Of a DNA stretch of 64,000 bases, positions 1-11,628 are shown one piece after another. This DNA is from Prostheceraeus crozeri. Taxonomy: Eukaryota; Platyhelminthes; Polycladida; Euryleptidae. The position numbers and the translations under genes are program-made. The stretch lies in the NCBI GenBank assembly GCA_907163375.1, contig CAJQUW010016866.1:1-64000 (forward strand), written 5' to 3'. The notes below the pieces were generated by a model. The model had not been told where the DNA came from, did no database searches, and saw only the letters and a program-made list of their open reading frames with translations. Numbering within the stretch: the stretch's first letter is position 1; the number at the start of each line of letters is the position of its first letter.

Positions 1-1515
1 ACAACGCGATTCATGTCCACGCGTGGACACGATCTGGTTGGTTGAAGCGTGGTACTGAATGTCAGCATTGTTTATGAAAAGAACGTAATGAATGACAGCA
101 TTGTTTAGGAAAAGACAAATAATAAATCTAGTTGCACCGAAATTGTCATTCTGAAAACAATTTTCTATCATGGCTAGATTGCTTTTTAAAAGTCTAAGAG
201 GAACAGACACTCTACAAAACTTAGGAAAGACGATATTGTTTTGATATTTTTTGCATGAAGGATTTTTATATTTTCATAGTTTCGTGAGTTCGTGAAGTTT
301 AAAATACTGTAGTGACGGTAAACGTTTTGGGCTTTTAAGAGCACCCAGTTTTTGTAGAAGATTTTTGCTTTTATATTCACCTATTTTCAAGTAAAAGAAT
401 TTAGTAAAACCAAAATCGGTAAAAATTGGGTTAATTTACGCATTAATATCCTCGTTTCTTAATTTTTTTCGTAATCGTTAGTGATTTTGTGAAATCGGAT
501 GCGGAAAAAATTGAAAAAGGTGGGTGTTCTGGGAGCGTAGCTTTTACATAAGTGCTCAGTCCCGGTCCAGCAATTCCAGCACTACAACTGACAATGACGA
601 ACGCACGCCTTTTTAAAAAAGAAAACAGCACCACTTAACCCTCATTGATTTCCGGATAAGTGGTGCTGAGAGTCTATCGCTCACAAGTTTAGATCTTTAT
701 CGTGAATGAAGATGAAAATTGCAAATTGGCTTAGGATTCCAATATAGGCCTACCGGAAATTACCCAACTAGAAAATTAAGTAACCACCATGCTACATTTA
801 CAAATTGAAAGAACAATTTTCCACATTGAAAGCTTTTTAAATAGCATGTGTACACATACACGTAGAAAAACAGTCTTTGTATTCTTTTCTGACCGGCTTT
901 GTGTAAAAGCAAACCCGACATTTCATCAATTGATGGTCACAATTAAGTTTTGGATGATAGGGGCAAACAAGCGCGTTCACGAGAGCATGATCCTCTGCAA
1001 CTACCCTCTCGTAGTTGCAGAAGCATTAACCAAATTTTACTAAAGAAAAGACAAGCTTTTTGACAGCCTATCTAATGCCCGATTAATCCATCGTTAACAA
1101 GAGACCTATTACTGCTCCGTTCTTCTCGGAGATCAAGATAGTAAATCCCTACAAGAAATTCGAAGGTGAGGTCAGATGATGTGAAACGAAAGAAACGGCC
1201 AAGCAAGCTGTCGTCAGGTTAAGCAGTTATCATTTAACTAATAAAGTTCAACACTCAATTGAATTATTCAAACAGCGCCATTACAAGAGTGGTTTGATAT
1301 GCAAACAGCAACACCTGTAAATCATACAATATAAGTAATTTTTGCAGCTATAATGAAAATATGCAAAACAGGAAGCCCATTTCTGTAGAGAAGCTGCGAT
1401 TCCTGTCTCAATGACAATCATTACAAATTGCTTGAACAAATTCGTCAATGATTCACTTGGAGAAATTCTTTGACTAATTCACCAGGAGGAATTGTTTGAC
1501 CAATTTATCAATGAT
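1..1515. other. 3' flank of the kinase gene, no further gene seen
   Basis: I see no gene in this stretch. It holds the 3' untranslated region of the minus-strand kinase gene, whose stop codon is at 1516-1518, and then intergenic DNA. Visible structure is small: a 16-bp palindrome at 14-29, an 11-bp inverted pair (627-637 with 657-667) and loosely repeated ATGATTCAC-type phrases at about 1440-1515. The open frames here are short and match nothing I recognise. Confidence 0.5.
14..29. repeat. 16-bp perfect palindrome
   Basis: TGTCCACGCGTGGACA is its own reverse complement. A one-base variant, TGTCCACGCGAGGACA, recurs several times in the right part of the Polinton (about 26.86-27.24 kb). At both places it is followed within about 25 bp by a TTGG or ATTGG box. 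The function is unknown. Confidence 0.6.
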
Positions 1516-1736
1516 TCACCTTTGGATGAATGGATGCTTCAACAAATCTGTGGCAGATGGACGTTGATCGGCGTCATGCTCTAAGCCTTTGTGAATAAAA
1601 TCCTCTAAGTCGTTGGATGTGCCTTCAGGAAGTGTGAACCATGGAAATGAGAATCCTTTCTCACATCCTCTAATATTGAACTCGACACGATGAACAATGT
1701 GATTATAATTAGGAGCATTTTCCAGCAGATACTCTC
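1516..1736 (-). CDS. Kinase gene, last coding exon (kinase C-lobe end)
   Basis: This exon encodes the last 73 residues of a STE11/MAP3K-like protein kinase. The acceptor reads TTCTTCAG before the exon, which starts with two bases of a split codon. That matches the donor phase of the 9126-9471 exon, and the joined codon is Gly in MITGEYLLENAPN. The exon holds the C-lobe helices, including the family hallmark region KGLEHDADQRPSATDLLKHP. In kinases the Arg of such a DxxxRP motif pairs with the Glu of the APE motif. The protein ends HPFIQR and then TGA. The 7.4-kb intron upstream is full of old mobile elements. Confidence 0.85.
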
Positions 1737-2505
1737 CTGAAGAAGAAAGGATACAATAATTATGAATTATTGTCAATAATAATCATGCACTTATCATTAG
1801 ATTAACCGTGCGAAATATAAAATGAAGTAAATTTCAATTGCTGTCAGAGATATAACGGAGAGTTCACGTATGTACAAAGCGTTCAATTAACTTTTACAAC
1901 GCTTTTTTATGTCATTTTCTCAGACAGCAAGGATTATGGCAGTTTGTCTGAAATTCTAAGAGACGTGTCAATTAAGTCACGGATCGAAGACATAATCCTT
2001 CTGGCAATTGTTGCAATCAAATTCCTCTGAATAATCGAGTCAATTGACAACAATTGCTAAGCCATGGTAGTCATCGTTGCTCATTTTAAAGGTATAGTTC
2101 GGATAATTTTGCACATCGCTTTTATTCGTCTTTATCGCTTTCATCCCTGATGTCTGTTTGCCGCATGTTTTCGTATAATTCATCAACGATGAAGCACAGG
2201 AGCATGTCGAAGTTTCGTGATGACATCATCGGGGACACGCTCTCAATTGAGAGATGGGTGGAACGCGCATGCATAGTCTGAGCTGACACTGTCTACGCTG
2301 ACAGACAGACAGTCATGATATAGCAGAACGGCATTGAAAATCTACCTCGATGCAAACCCATACCGACAAATATTCGATTCGTTGGCCAGGAAAGGGTGTC
2401 TACAGAATTCTCTTTAAAAATTTCCCATTTTTTTCAGTCTGTGCTCAGTTCCCCGGCATTTCTGCGGATGTTTTGCAAAAACCAATGACTTTAGAGTATC
2501 TAGAA
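1737..2505. other. Intron sequence, nothing recognised
   Basis: This is the start (in + coordinates) of the 7.4-kb intron between the last two kinase exons. I see no coding similarity, tandem array or transposon end here. Confidence 0.5.
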
Positions 2506-3145
2506 CAGGGGTGCGCAACCTGCGGCCGTAGCAGAGGCAAAGTGCGACCGTGAAAATGAGAAGTAAATGAAAAAGAATATCTTACATGTATATTGCAAAT
2601 ATTTCTGGAGTTCAAGGCAATCGAAAAACAATCGTCACTATAGTAGCAAGCTAGTCACCTTGTAACTGTCGAATATCTTTATGCCCATGCTGCTTGGAAA
2701 AATGCGCGCCCGCAGGCGCGGTGAAGGCGTTCAATCAGTTCGATAACTCATGAATAGAATATTTTAGGGAAGTTACATTCATGGCTACAGTCATCAGCTG
2801 AAAGAAACAAAAGGGACAATTGAAGTTTGCTCGAATTGTTCGCGCGTTAGCTTCAAGTCCATGACCCGAATGAGGATGCAAGTGCTAATAACACCTTAAG
2901 CTTAAATCTTTTCGGGTCAAAAATGACCGGCGGTCGCATATGGGTTAACTTGCTGCCTCATTCATTACGAAGTAGGCCTTTATGCGGTTTTCAGTGTGTC
3001 ATTCATCAGGGAAAGCTAATTTAAGTGGTGGAATATAAAGAGGATTGGCTATTGACCTAGTTGTTTGCACACATATTAAGTGCGGCCGTGATTCTTTCGG
3101 CCTTCGAAATGGCAGCCGAAAAATGCAAAAGGTTGCGCACCCCTG
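2506..3145. mobile_element. hAT-type MITE with 8-bp target duplication
   Basis: A 640-bp element starts CAGGGGTGCGCAACCT and ends with the reverse complement of that sequence. It is flanked by the perfect 8-bp direct repeat ATCTAGAA at 2498-2505 and 3146-3153. The CAGGGGTG termini and 8-bp duplication are the signature of the hAT superfamily. No transposase frame is present, so it is a non-autonomous copy moved by a related element. A second GC-rich patch (GCGGCCGT) near each end looks like a subterminal motif. Because the duplication is perfect, the insertion is probably not very old. Confidence 0.85.
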
Positions 3146-3153
3146 ATCTAGAA

Positions 3154-3785
3154 TGTTCCTTTGAACTACCTCTTCTCCTCGAAGATGCAATCAGTGAGCA
3201 ACTTAAAACTGAGTAACCTTAAACTAATGTATTTAAACAAGACAGGCGATGCAAAAAAAGTGTTGTTATTCAGCAAAAAAGTTTGACAAAATTTTCAGCG
3301 AAATGCTTTTAACAAAATCAGTAGCAAGATGATCATGAAAGGCACATTCATCGATACGCATATAACAAAGCAAAATGTTTATAAGGAATTTGGGACATCC
3401 AGAAGTTTGACGCTGATGCGCATGTAAAGTTAGCGTTTGACAATGTATACGGTCATTGACGCAACAAAACTAACAGGTTCATCAGGCGGAAAAATACAAA
3501 AATAAGCGATCATCTTTTGGGGCTTGTAGTAGAGAATCACACTTATTTTCGCAGTTGATCTATGTCAGCATTTAATACTTCCAGTTCATGTCTTAGTCTC
3601 TTTTGTTGTTCCTCCATCGCTTGAGGCATTGCAACCTGTCGCTTTCTTTTCGTGATCCGTCATCCTGTTGCTTCTTCTTCTCTTCGTTCCAAACTCTTTT
3701 AGCCGATCTGCGTTCTTTGCCATGCGAATCACGGTTTTATCCTTCGTTGCAATATCTTGGTCGCGCACTAACAAATCGCTGAGTA
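3154..3785. other. Intron sequence, nothing recognised
   Basis: I see no gene or element here that I can name. A minus-strand Lys/Arg-rich 62-residue frame at 3586-3774 has no family features and is probably chance. Confidence 0.4.
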
Positions 3786-4500
3786 ACTAGCGATTCCTCA
3801 TGCTGGTTTACAAATATATCTTCCTTGGAGTGTCACAAGGCACTGTTCTCGGCCCAGTATTACTATCACTTACATAAATGACTCAACCAAGGTTTTGATG
3901 AAAGAACAACTACTACATTATTTGTGGATGATTGCAAAACACATCATGCTCGCAATGCCATCAATACCCCGTCATTTCTTAAGGGACTTTTTAATTTTGA
4001 AAAATAGTATAATACTTGGCAACTGCAGATTGCATCAAGCAGATATTGTGTGTTTTCATTTGGTAGATTGCTCGATACTGACATAACTTGCGGTTTAAAT
4101 GATAATCCTCTAGAAAATGTTAATTGCGTAACCGACTTGGGCGTTCTAATTTCAGAAGATATGAAATTTAGTTCTCATTGTAGCACAATTTCGTCATAAG
4201 CCTTTTCTCGAACATGTCATTTTGAAAGGGCTTGTGTCTAACAGTAAAGACTGCTTGATTCATGCGTATAAAATATTTGTAAGACCAATATCAGAATACA
4301 ATTGTCAAATTTTCAGCCCTATTTTACAATGTGAAATTGATTCCATCGATATTTCACTCGTCAAGTTTGTAAGCGTTGCAAAATTTCTTACGAAGACTAT
4401 GATCATCGTTTGAAATTATTAGGTCTTCGTTCCCTATGTGAAAGACGGAAAATGTTAGATTTACATTTATTTTTCAAAGCGTATTATAAATAATTGGAAC
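3786..4500 (+). mobile_element. Decayed LINE (jockey/CR1-type) reverse transcriptase fragment
   Basis: Translating the + strand gives broken pieces of a non-LTR reverse transcriptase in order. A GVSQGTVLGPVLL-like motif (from about 3827) comes first, then the catalytic FVDD box (about 3917). Next is a thumb-like stretch with HAYKIFVRPISEYNCQIFSP (about 4260). The terminal segment RLKLLGLRSLCERRKMLDLH lies near 4410-4470, and such segments are common at the end of this ORF. Several frame changes and stops separate the pieces, so it is a dead 5'-truncated copy. I cannot fix the clade more exactly. Confidence 0.7.
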
Positions 4501-6500
4501 TGATTTTTGAAACTGTCTTTATTCTTAGAAAGAATACATTTTGAGTGAATCTTGATGACTTGAAAAATGATTGATTATAATTGATTGTTTAATCATAATT
4601 TGCGAATACACTCAAATTTTAAATAAGACGGGCCTTGGCCTCAAAAAATCAAAAAACTACGAGTCGGGATCTGATCAAAAATTAAATCTACGGTGGGACC
4701 ACAACTTCGGGGCTTGGATTACGGGTCCGGACCGGTTCCTATTCTGGGTTCTTCCACCAGGCTCGGCGAAGAAATACTAGGTATAGGTACATATACATGA
4801 TAATAGGCGAAAAAAACTATCAGTTTTTATGATAAATATGAGAATCTAGTGTATGGGAGAAGTCAATTTGTTATCAGTCATCGGAATGATAAAAAGAAAT
4901 CGTTTGAATTTAGATTAGTATTTCGATGCACGATGTGTATGTTAAGTTAAGCTTATTCAGAAATTTGAAATCCTGCCTTTCGATCAGTCACCGAGTTTGA
5001 ATGAAAATTTACAAAAATCCACTAATCGGCAAATATTCGGATGATTAATAACTAGTCGGCCGATTACCGATTATCGCTCTGCCGTGTCAATAATCGGCCA
5101 ATTAATCGATACACCCCTACTTTCTACCGTTCCGGGTTCAATAACTCTCATCCAGAAAATGTCCAAAGCTTGAGTTGCATTCACATGGAACGATTTCTTT
5201 CTTGAAAGGTTTCTTCCTCCAACCAGGAGCTGATGCTTCATCACATCTGCTTCATAACCCTTGAACCAACTCAACATAACACCCTCATCAAGATGAGCCT
5301 CCAAAGAAGCTTCTGCCGCTTCGCATCCACCTTCCGCTTAATCCACCGTGTTGTTTCCAGTGCCCGTGGCAATCGAAGAGATCGTGACTTAGGAGGACAT
5401 GAGACCTTGCAGTTTCGAGAATACGGTGAAAACATTACGAAAACTTCTGAAAACTTGACATTAAGATTAGAGTTGCGGCTTGTGTATATCGCATGTTTGT
5501 CTGCTTTAGTTGTGGAACTACTAATCAAGTTCGAATTCCCGGTTTTTCCGGTGTACCGAAAGTTCTAGTGATCGTGCTGTAAATAAAAGCAGATTTCTTT
5601 AAAAGTCGATGTCATACTTTGTAATTTTTAGCTCGACTGTCCTGATTCTGGTACTAATTTTTACGACGATAAAGCATCGATAAAGAGACCTCTCTAACAA
5701 ATCAAAGCTTTTTTTGAGAAAGTTATTCGCAATATCTTTAACTTGAAGATCCATACTTTGCCGTAACGCTATTAACACGCTCACTGCCAGCTACGAGCAT
5801 CCTCGCAATTGGCAAATAACATGGGAACTTCTTCATATTGATCAGCGGCAACCATACAAGCAGCTCTAGTGACCTGCGAGTATGCCCGTACTCGAGGGAA
5901 CGGATGGAGACCTAACGGGTAAGCGCGGGTGCGGATAGAAACTTCGTCATGAGTACGGGCGGGTGAAGGTAAGTATATTTTGGAGTATACGTGAGACAAC
6001 AACAGTCATTGAACAATATGAGTTATCACAATTAGCAATTGTACAGTTACGAATTTCGGTGTTTTATCTACAGTTACTGGTATTTATCAGCAGTCCACAA
6101 GGTAAGCCACTCACGGGCGAGTGCGGGTAGGTTACTCATGTTCACGGGGGGTTATGGGTACCCAAAAAATGCTCTAACCACAGGTCACTACAGTGATACA
6201 TAATATCGAAATTCTTCACATTAAATAGCTACAACTATACCTACAGTTGGCAAAAGGGCATCTTTAAGACGACGCCTTGCTCGATGGCTGACATTCACCA
6301 CTAAAGTTTCTTTTGGCAGTCCTATGTATAAATATAAACAATTATCATCTGATCTAATATAACCTGATCACAATGATTAATCGAACTCTCATGAAAATGG
6401 AAGAAAACCTGGAACAGAATAGTGAAACCAGCAACTCTGATAAACGAATATCTATTGATATATTCCGCTCATTAAAAATAATGACGTTTCCTCAAACGTC
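4501..6500. other. Intron sequence with short repeat-like patches, no gene
   Basis: I find no supported gene here. Around 5040-5120 there is a TCGGCCGATTA-rich patch ending in GATACACCCCTAC, which resembles one end of a hAT-type MITE without a matching partner. Around 5870-6190 a GC-richer block of repeated GAGTACGGGCGGGT-like phrases lies between AGTGACCTG and CAGGTCACT. This could be a short inverted-repeat element, but I found no target duplication. Confidence 0.4.
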
Positions 6501-7035
6501 GCATGAAAGAAATGAATCGTAAGCTCCCTGAGAACGTTGAAGTTCGTCCTATCTCCAAAATTACTACCGCAACAAAGATTGCATTTCGAATGGCTTGAAA
6601 TCTGTCAACTGCGGTACATCCGGACCACTAAAAGGCACCTTGCTGCTCGAATAAGTGAACATCTTTAAGACTATCCATGTCCGACAGAAATTTCTATGCA
6701 CGAACATCACCCAAAGTCTGAACATTTCTTGGTTCTCGCCATTGTAAATACCCCTTCATTCTGGAATCTATTTTAATTACGGAGAATCAAAGTGTATTGT
6801 CCAATGAACGGAATAGATCAGTACCTTTGTATCTCGGATTGTAAATTCTCTCTGACCTCACTCTTCTACGCAGCAACTTTGAACAGTATTTGACTTCAGA
6901 CTTCATTTTACCTGATTTTAGTATAAATAAACTTTTCTTCTCATTTTACGCTATTTGCATGTAACGCTGATGATGGAAATATAAAATTTCCGAAACATGT
7001 TCGGTTAAAGCAGACACAGTTTTCCTTCGCAATAA
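6501..7035 (+). mobile_element. Penelope-like element 3' end (GIY-YIG endonuclease remnant)
   Basis: The + strand shows decayed pieces of the C-terminal GIY-YIG endonuclease of Penelope-like retroelements. A YI..T.RHLAARISEHL stretch sits at about 6610-6665. Further on, about 6740-6835, comes ESILITENQSVLSNERNRSV followed by PLYL, a typical end of this protein. The trailing non-coding part runs through CTGATGATGGAAAT and TTCCGAAACATGT, as Penelope-like 3' ends often do. The frame is broken several times. Other Penelope-like fragments lie at 33.7, 37.4 and 55.9 kb. Confidence 0.6.
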
Positions 7036-7084
7036 CCAAACCACAGAATTTAATATATTTTTTTTACATGCTTCGGTTTGCTAG

Positions 7085-7800
7085 AAGTGTGATTAATTCG
7101 ACATCGTCGGCACATCGAGGAACTTAGTAAGTGGGCAAAAAGGAATTCCTAATACCTTACAGAGATAGAAAAAAAAGTCGTGCGTCGCTTGCGAATCAAT
7201 GTGAACAGACCTGCCAACATTCACATTTGCAAAATCGGGACATGGTCACCATCATCAGGTATACAAACTAACCCCTATATATTTAAAAAAATCTACATTA
7301 TTTTGAATATTTTATTGAATATTAATACATTAAAATACGACGCACTATTTGTGACAATGGAATCATAAAATATATATGACATAATATATGACTATGAAAA
7401 GCGAGTGGCATCTTATGAGCACGACAACACACATACATCATAGCACACATGTGAATACTGAATGCGCGCAGCGCAAATTTTTGAATTATTTTGCTAGACT
7501 TATTTAAAAACATCAAATATTAAAATATCGGGACATTTGTCAGGAAATCGGGACTGCTGAAAATGGCAATAAAATCGAGACAGTCCCGACGAAATCGGGA
7601 CAGTTGGCAGGTCTGTGTGAGTTCCAGCAAAATGCTTCGATTGCCACAATTCCTTCAGATTCGAAGAATTCAGATCATTGCGCACGAGCTTTCTCCATAA
7701 TGTTGGCCCTTCCGATCATTATTAAAAAAGTAGCAGGCGTACGAAAATTAGTTCACTTGATGTTTTCACATCCTCTCCTCGGCATTTCTCACTGTATAGT
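7085..7800. repeat. Dispersed repeat, second copy near 34.05-34.29 kb
   Basis: The segments 7085-7200 and 7617-7760 match 34045-34290 closely. Shared phrases include CTTACAGAGATAGAAAAAA, GTCGTGCGTCGCTTGCG and GATTCGAAGAATTCAGATCA. In the 34-kb copy the two halves are adjacent. Here they are split by a 410-bp insertion (7206-7615). The repeat is probably part of a retroelement; at 34 kb it lies beside Penelope-like coding remains. Confidence 0.65.
7206..7615. mobile_element. hAT-like MITE inserted in a dispersed repeat
   Basis: The 410-bp insert starts CAGACCTGCCAAC and ends GTTGGCAGGTCTG, a perfect 13-bp inverted repeat. Further inverted phrases (AAATCGGGAC) lie inside each end. A TGTGA direct repeat sits at 7200-7204 and 7616-7620. 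The empty site is seen in the related copy near 34.15 kb, which shows this is a true insertion. CAGACCTGCCAAC ends are of hAT type, but the flanking duplication is clear over only 5 bp. Confidence 0.65.
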
Positions 7801-9125
7801 GCATACAATCGAATGTTAAGCAAGACAGGGATGTGTGTTTTGGCGTGTGCGAAGTGATATCACAGCACTCACGCATCTCTCACTGGCTCTGGTGTCCCCT
7901 GCTGACAGCTTATTGTTTGCCATTTCCAATAGCAAGTGATACACGAATTATCCATTCGAGAAGGAGCAAGTTGTCTAATTCTGTAATGTGCATTTCGATA
8001 TTAAGGCTACATATAGCCCTTCTTTTTTAGGAAACCGAAGCGCGTGCAGATGAATCTAATTCTGTGAAACAAACATATTGTTTTTGCCTTGCACAAAAAA
8101 GGTGAACTACTTATTCTATGGGCCAGGCTGCAATATTCCTTCATTCTTTCTAGCCACAGTCTGAAACCAGCTTCTCTTTCTTATCTTACCCTATCAACGC
8201 ATTTTTTATGCTCAAATACTTTTGCTATCAATAAGCCTTTAGATCATTGCTTTTCGAAAGACCTTAAAATATATCAAATACATGACATTGAACAATGACT
8301 CATCAAAGTCCTTCCAGTGGCTAATATGATGATAATTAATAAATTAATATGATATGATAATAATACTTAATTCATATATTCCCGTTTCGATTTGAACGAC
8401 CGTACAATTAAAACTTTCATGGCTCTTGAATACAATGGAAATGCATAGATATTCATTTAGATCCATTTCTTTGTCGAATTTAAGTTATAGAGAGATGTCT
8501 CAACATTCACATAACTTGCTTGATATCAACTTTTGAAACTGGTGTCCGATTTTTTTATCAAGTAATTGTGCAACTGCGTTTGCTGGCCAAGCATGAAATG
8601 ACTTTAACTTGCATCGAGATGTCCACGATTGACAAACATACAATTAATCTTACATTATGAAAATGACAATATTCATTGCAGTACACTTAAGGCGAAAGTG
8701 ACGTCAGAAGCTGATTTAAATCCATCACTGACGAAAAGGATAAGTTTTGTTTGAGAATGAATTTGAGAAAAGGATGTAATTTTGGTTAACATTATGATTA
8801 GAATAGAAAGAATACCAAGCAGTTTTAAGAAAGGTAAGTTACCTTACGATTATTGGTGTAGAAACTTAATTTGAAATCGCTTGGCAACGGTAGAACTCGT
8901 CTACCCACCATGCTCTATTGAGAGCAATAGCGAAAAAGAGCTTTGCACGGGTCAGTAGAACTAGGCTTTCGACGATTTTCACTAAAACAAAGAATAATTA
9001 TAAATATCTACTTGATGTATGCGATAATTTGATGTGTAAACAGTCAAACAAGCATCCGACATTATACAAATGGAACCCCGTAGTGATTGATCACGACATA
9101 TATCACAAGGAAACTTTTCTCTCAC
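7801..9125. other. Intron sequence, nothing recognised
   Basis: I found no gene, named repeat or transposon end between the dispersed repeat and the second kinase exon. Confidence 0.4.
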
Positions 9126-9471
9126 CTGTGATCATATGAACGACACAGCAGGTCATACTCCATATGTCGGAAACCATTTTATAACCCTTTCTGCTGAACA
9201 CTTCCGGGGCTATGAACCAGACCATTCCTGAGTAGTTGGTGTGAACTGACTGAATCCATTGAGTTTCCTCTGATGGTTGACATGACAATCCAAAGTCAGT
9301 CAGTTTAATAAATCCTTCTCCGTCCAGCAGGATATTGCCTGTATGAAGGTCTCGATGGATTACATGTTTACTGTGCAAATATTTTACACCTTCAAGAATC
9401 TGCCGAGTGTAGTTTGAGGAGACATGTTCAGTCAGACGCTTCTCACTCTCAATTTTCTGCCTCAAAGAGCC
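9126..9471 (-). CDS. Kinase gene, catalytic-loop exon
   Basis: This exon encodes the middle of the kinase domain. It starts after a clean acceptor (TTTTTTCACAG) with GSLRQKIESEK. That joins the previous exon to make YMPGGSL, the MEKK2/3-type hinge sequence. In order it holds the helix TRQILEGVKYLHSKHVIHRD, the catalytic loop HRDLHTGN, and the metal-binding DFG in LTDFGLS. After these come the APE motif in FIAPEVF and the SDIW motif with following helix. The donor is ACAG/GTGAGA in phase 1. The Asp of HRD and the Asn are present, but the usual Lys two residues after the Asp is His. The Polinton sits in the intron just upstream of this exon in the gene. Confidence 0.9.
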
Positions 9472-10015
9472 CTGTGAAAAAATATATTAAATTTATTAAA
9501 AGCGATTGTTAACGACCATGTTCAGCATGAAAAATCGAAATTAATGACAGAAAATGTTAATTCAACAAAATACCGGTAAAATAGAAATATATTTTCACCA
9601 AAGCAATCACTGTACAAGATTCATGTACAAAAACGTGCAAACATATGTACATATTATATTCAAGAGAGGTGCATTAGATACATTGTACGAGCGAATGTAG
9701 TGGTGAGCGGGACTAGAGCACTGTACGCAGTAGAAACCTAGTCCCGCTGAGTGAAGTCCGAATGTCAATCCACATTTCACACAAGCGTCGGATGAATATA
9801 TCGCAATAAAAGTAGGGTATGTATAAAAGGGAGTCATGCATGCATGAACCCTATATGTAGGGTCTAAACTAATTTATACATTTATTGAGTACATGAAGAT
9901 CGGTTTAGAATAGGAAAAAGTACAGTATATCGCACAATGAAGTTGGATCGATTCGGGGTATCAGGCAATCAAGGCAAAATTTGTAAATAATGGGAGGCAA
10001 TTTGACATCCTTTCG
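9472..10015. other. Intron sequence, nothing recognised
   Basis: AT-rich intron sequence next to the acceptor of the catalytic-loop exon. It includes a CATGCATGCATG run near 9836. I see no gene. Confidence 0.4.
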
Positions 10016-11430
10016 AGTATTTTACCCAGTGAGCATATTTCTAACATTTTTTAGGAACATTTTGTTCTTACTGACTTTTCTGATATATTTCGGTAATGTA
10101 TTCCACTCTGTGGCGCCGGAAAAGTCAAAATTTTCTTGACCTTCTAGTTCTGCAATATGGTATAGGAAAATTGATAGAATTTCTTTCCGTGCATGTTCCA
10201 TCAAATTTATATTTACAAATACCTTTCAAAGATAAGGGCAGCCTATCATTTTCCTATTTGAACTTGTGACAGAGGTTGAGAACCTTATAACGATACATAT
10301 GATTAACTCCTAGAATTTTGTAATTTTTCATGTGCAGGTCAACTTCTGATGAGTTTCATTTGAAGATGACTTTTAATGTTCTCTTTTGTAATTTCTCCAA
10401 TTTCTTAATGCTACTTTGATTTCCCTGATAATAAATAAGTACACAGTAATTTAAGATCGAATGAACATTCGCAAAGCATACTTTCAACAGAAATTCTTGC
10501 GGAATATACCGTCGCAAATTATAGAACAGTGGAAGGAATTTCTTCAATCTGCTATTAGTTATGTGTTGACAGTGTTCCTTAAAAGTTAAGGTTTGGTCAA
10601 TAATTACTCCTAGTAATTTCAAACTTTCGACTCTCCTAATTTTTGCACCATTATTATAAAGCTCATGGTGAATATCGTTTAGACGTTTAGAAGAGAGAAT
10701 CATGTATTTTGTTTTGTTTTCATTTAATTTAATGCCATTCGCTTCTGTGAAGTTATTCAAAGTAATAAGTCGTTCATGCGCGGTTTTAAAGAGAATTTCC
10801 AAGCTTCTACTTTTTAATATCAATGTGGCATCATCTGCAAAGATATTCAATTCTTGAGGCGGGAAAATATTTTGAAGGTCGTTTATGTATATGAGAAATA
10901 GTAGCAGTCCTAAGGTCGAGACTTCCGGCACACCCGTCTTGACAGTAAGTGTTTTGGACATTACCCCGTCTACTATTGTCTGATGACCTCTTTGATTTAG
11001 GTATGATTTAAACAAATTTAGAATGTGTCCTCTTACTCCGAAATGTTCTAATTTGTTTAGGAGTATATCGTGTCTAATTACTTCCAAAGCTTTACGAAAG
11101 TCTATTGATATCATCATAAGGTAGTCTTTATCATCAATTGCTTTATATATTTTATTCATTACAGATAGTAACGACAGTTCAGTTGAGTGATTTTCTCTAA
11201 AACCGAATTGATTTTCGCAAAAAAAAGTTCATTCTATCCAAGTAATCATATAATCTTGAGTGCATAGACTTCTCAAGGATTTTATCTACGTAGCTAAGGA
11301 TAGAAATTGGAGCATCTTCAATGGAATCAGATAAATATTCACATTTTCTATGAAAAATCATTTGCCCATACCTGTCCCACTCAAGACACGAAGCCATTCT
11401 AGTAAGCTTGGGTAGGAAAGTATTCATGCA
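10016..11430 (-). mobile_element. LINE (jockey/CR1-type) reverse transcriptase fragment
   Basis: The best-preserved part is a 267-residue frame at 10356-11159. It reads through palm motifs (MISIDFRKA, then LLLFLIYINDL) and the catalytic box FADDAT. A following segment, LKLLGVIIDQTLTFKEH, is the usual region after the catalytic centre. Upstream, in other frames (about 11180-11360), are PISILSYVDKILEKSM and a RENHSTELSLLSV stretch, both standard in this enzyme. Downstream, SGATEWNTLPKYIR at about 10090 is the usual end of the ORF. The copy is 5'-truncated and has at least two frame breaks. It is a dead insertion in the large kinase intron. Confidence 0.85.
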
Positions 11431-11498
11431 CTCGGAGCTCGATTTCGGTTGGATGAAAGTCGAACTGCGTAGCTATCTCCAATTGCAAACATTAAAAT

Positions 11499-11622
11499 CA
11501 GGGTGGCCGTGCTGTTTGTTTGAAAAAAATCGAGTACATTCGAGTATACGAGAGATAGCAAAATCGAGTGCATTCTTTCAAATACACAAGTGCAATACAG
11601 CAGCAAGGTAGGATGATGGACA
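11499..11622. repeat. Left terminus of a CAGGGTGGCCG element cut by the Polinton
   Basis: CAGGGTGGCCG at 11499 is followed by CGAGTACATTCGAGTATA. At 30216-30310 the mirror image occurs, ending CGGCCACCCTG, with the same CGAGTACATTCGAGTATA phrase inside. The two look like ends of one DNA transposon of hAT-like style, into which the Polinton later jumped. I see no exact target duplication (ATTAAAAT against TTAAATAG). Confidence 0.45.
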
Positions 11623-11628
11623 TACATA

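Noticed and set aside
3586-3774. Lys/Arg-rich 62-residue minus-strand frame
   Set aside because: Low-complexity basic composition; nothing else supports a gene.
5040-5120. Possible hAT MITE end (GATACACCCCTAC)
   Set aside because: Only one end is visible and no partner end was found nearby, so I list it only as a patch.
5868-6196. Possible MITE between AGTGACCTG and CAGGTCACT
   Set aside because: The inverted match is only about 9 bp and the flanks show no target duplication.
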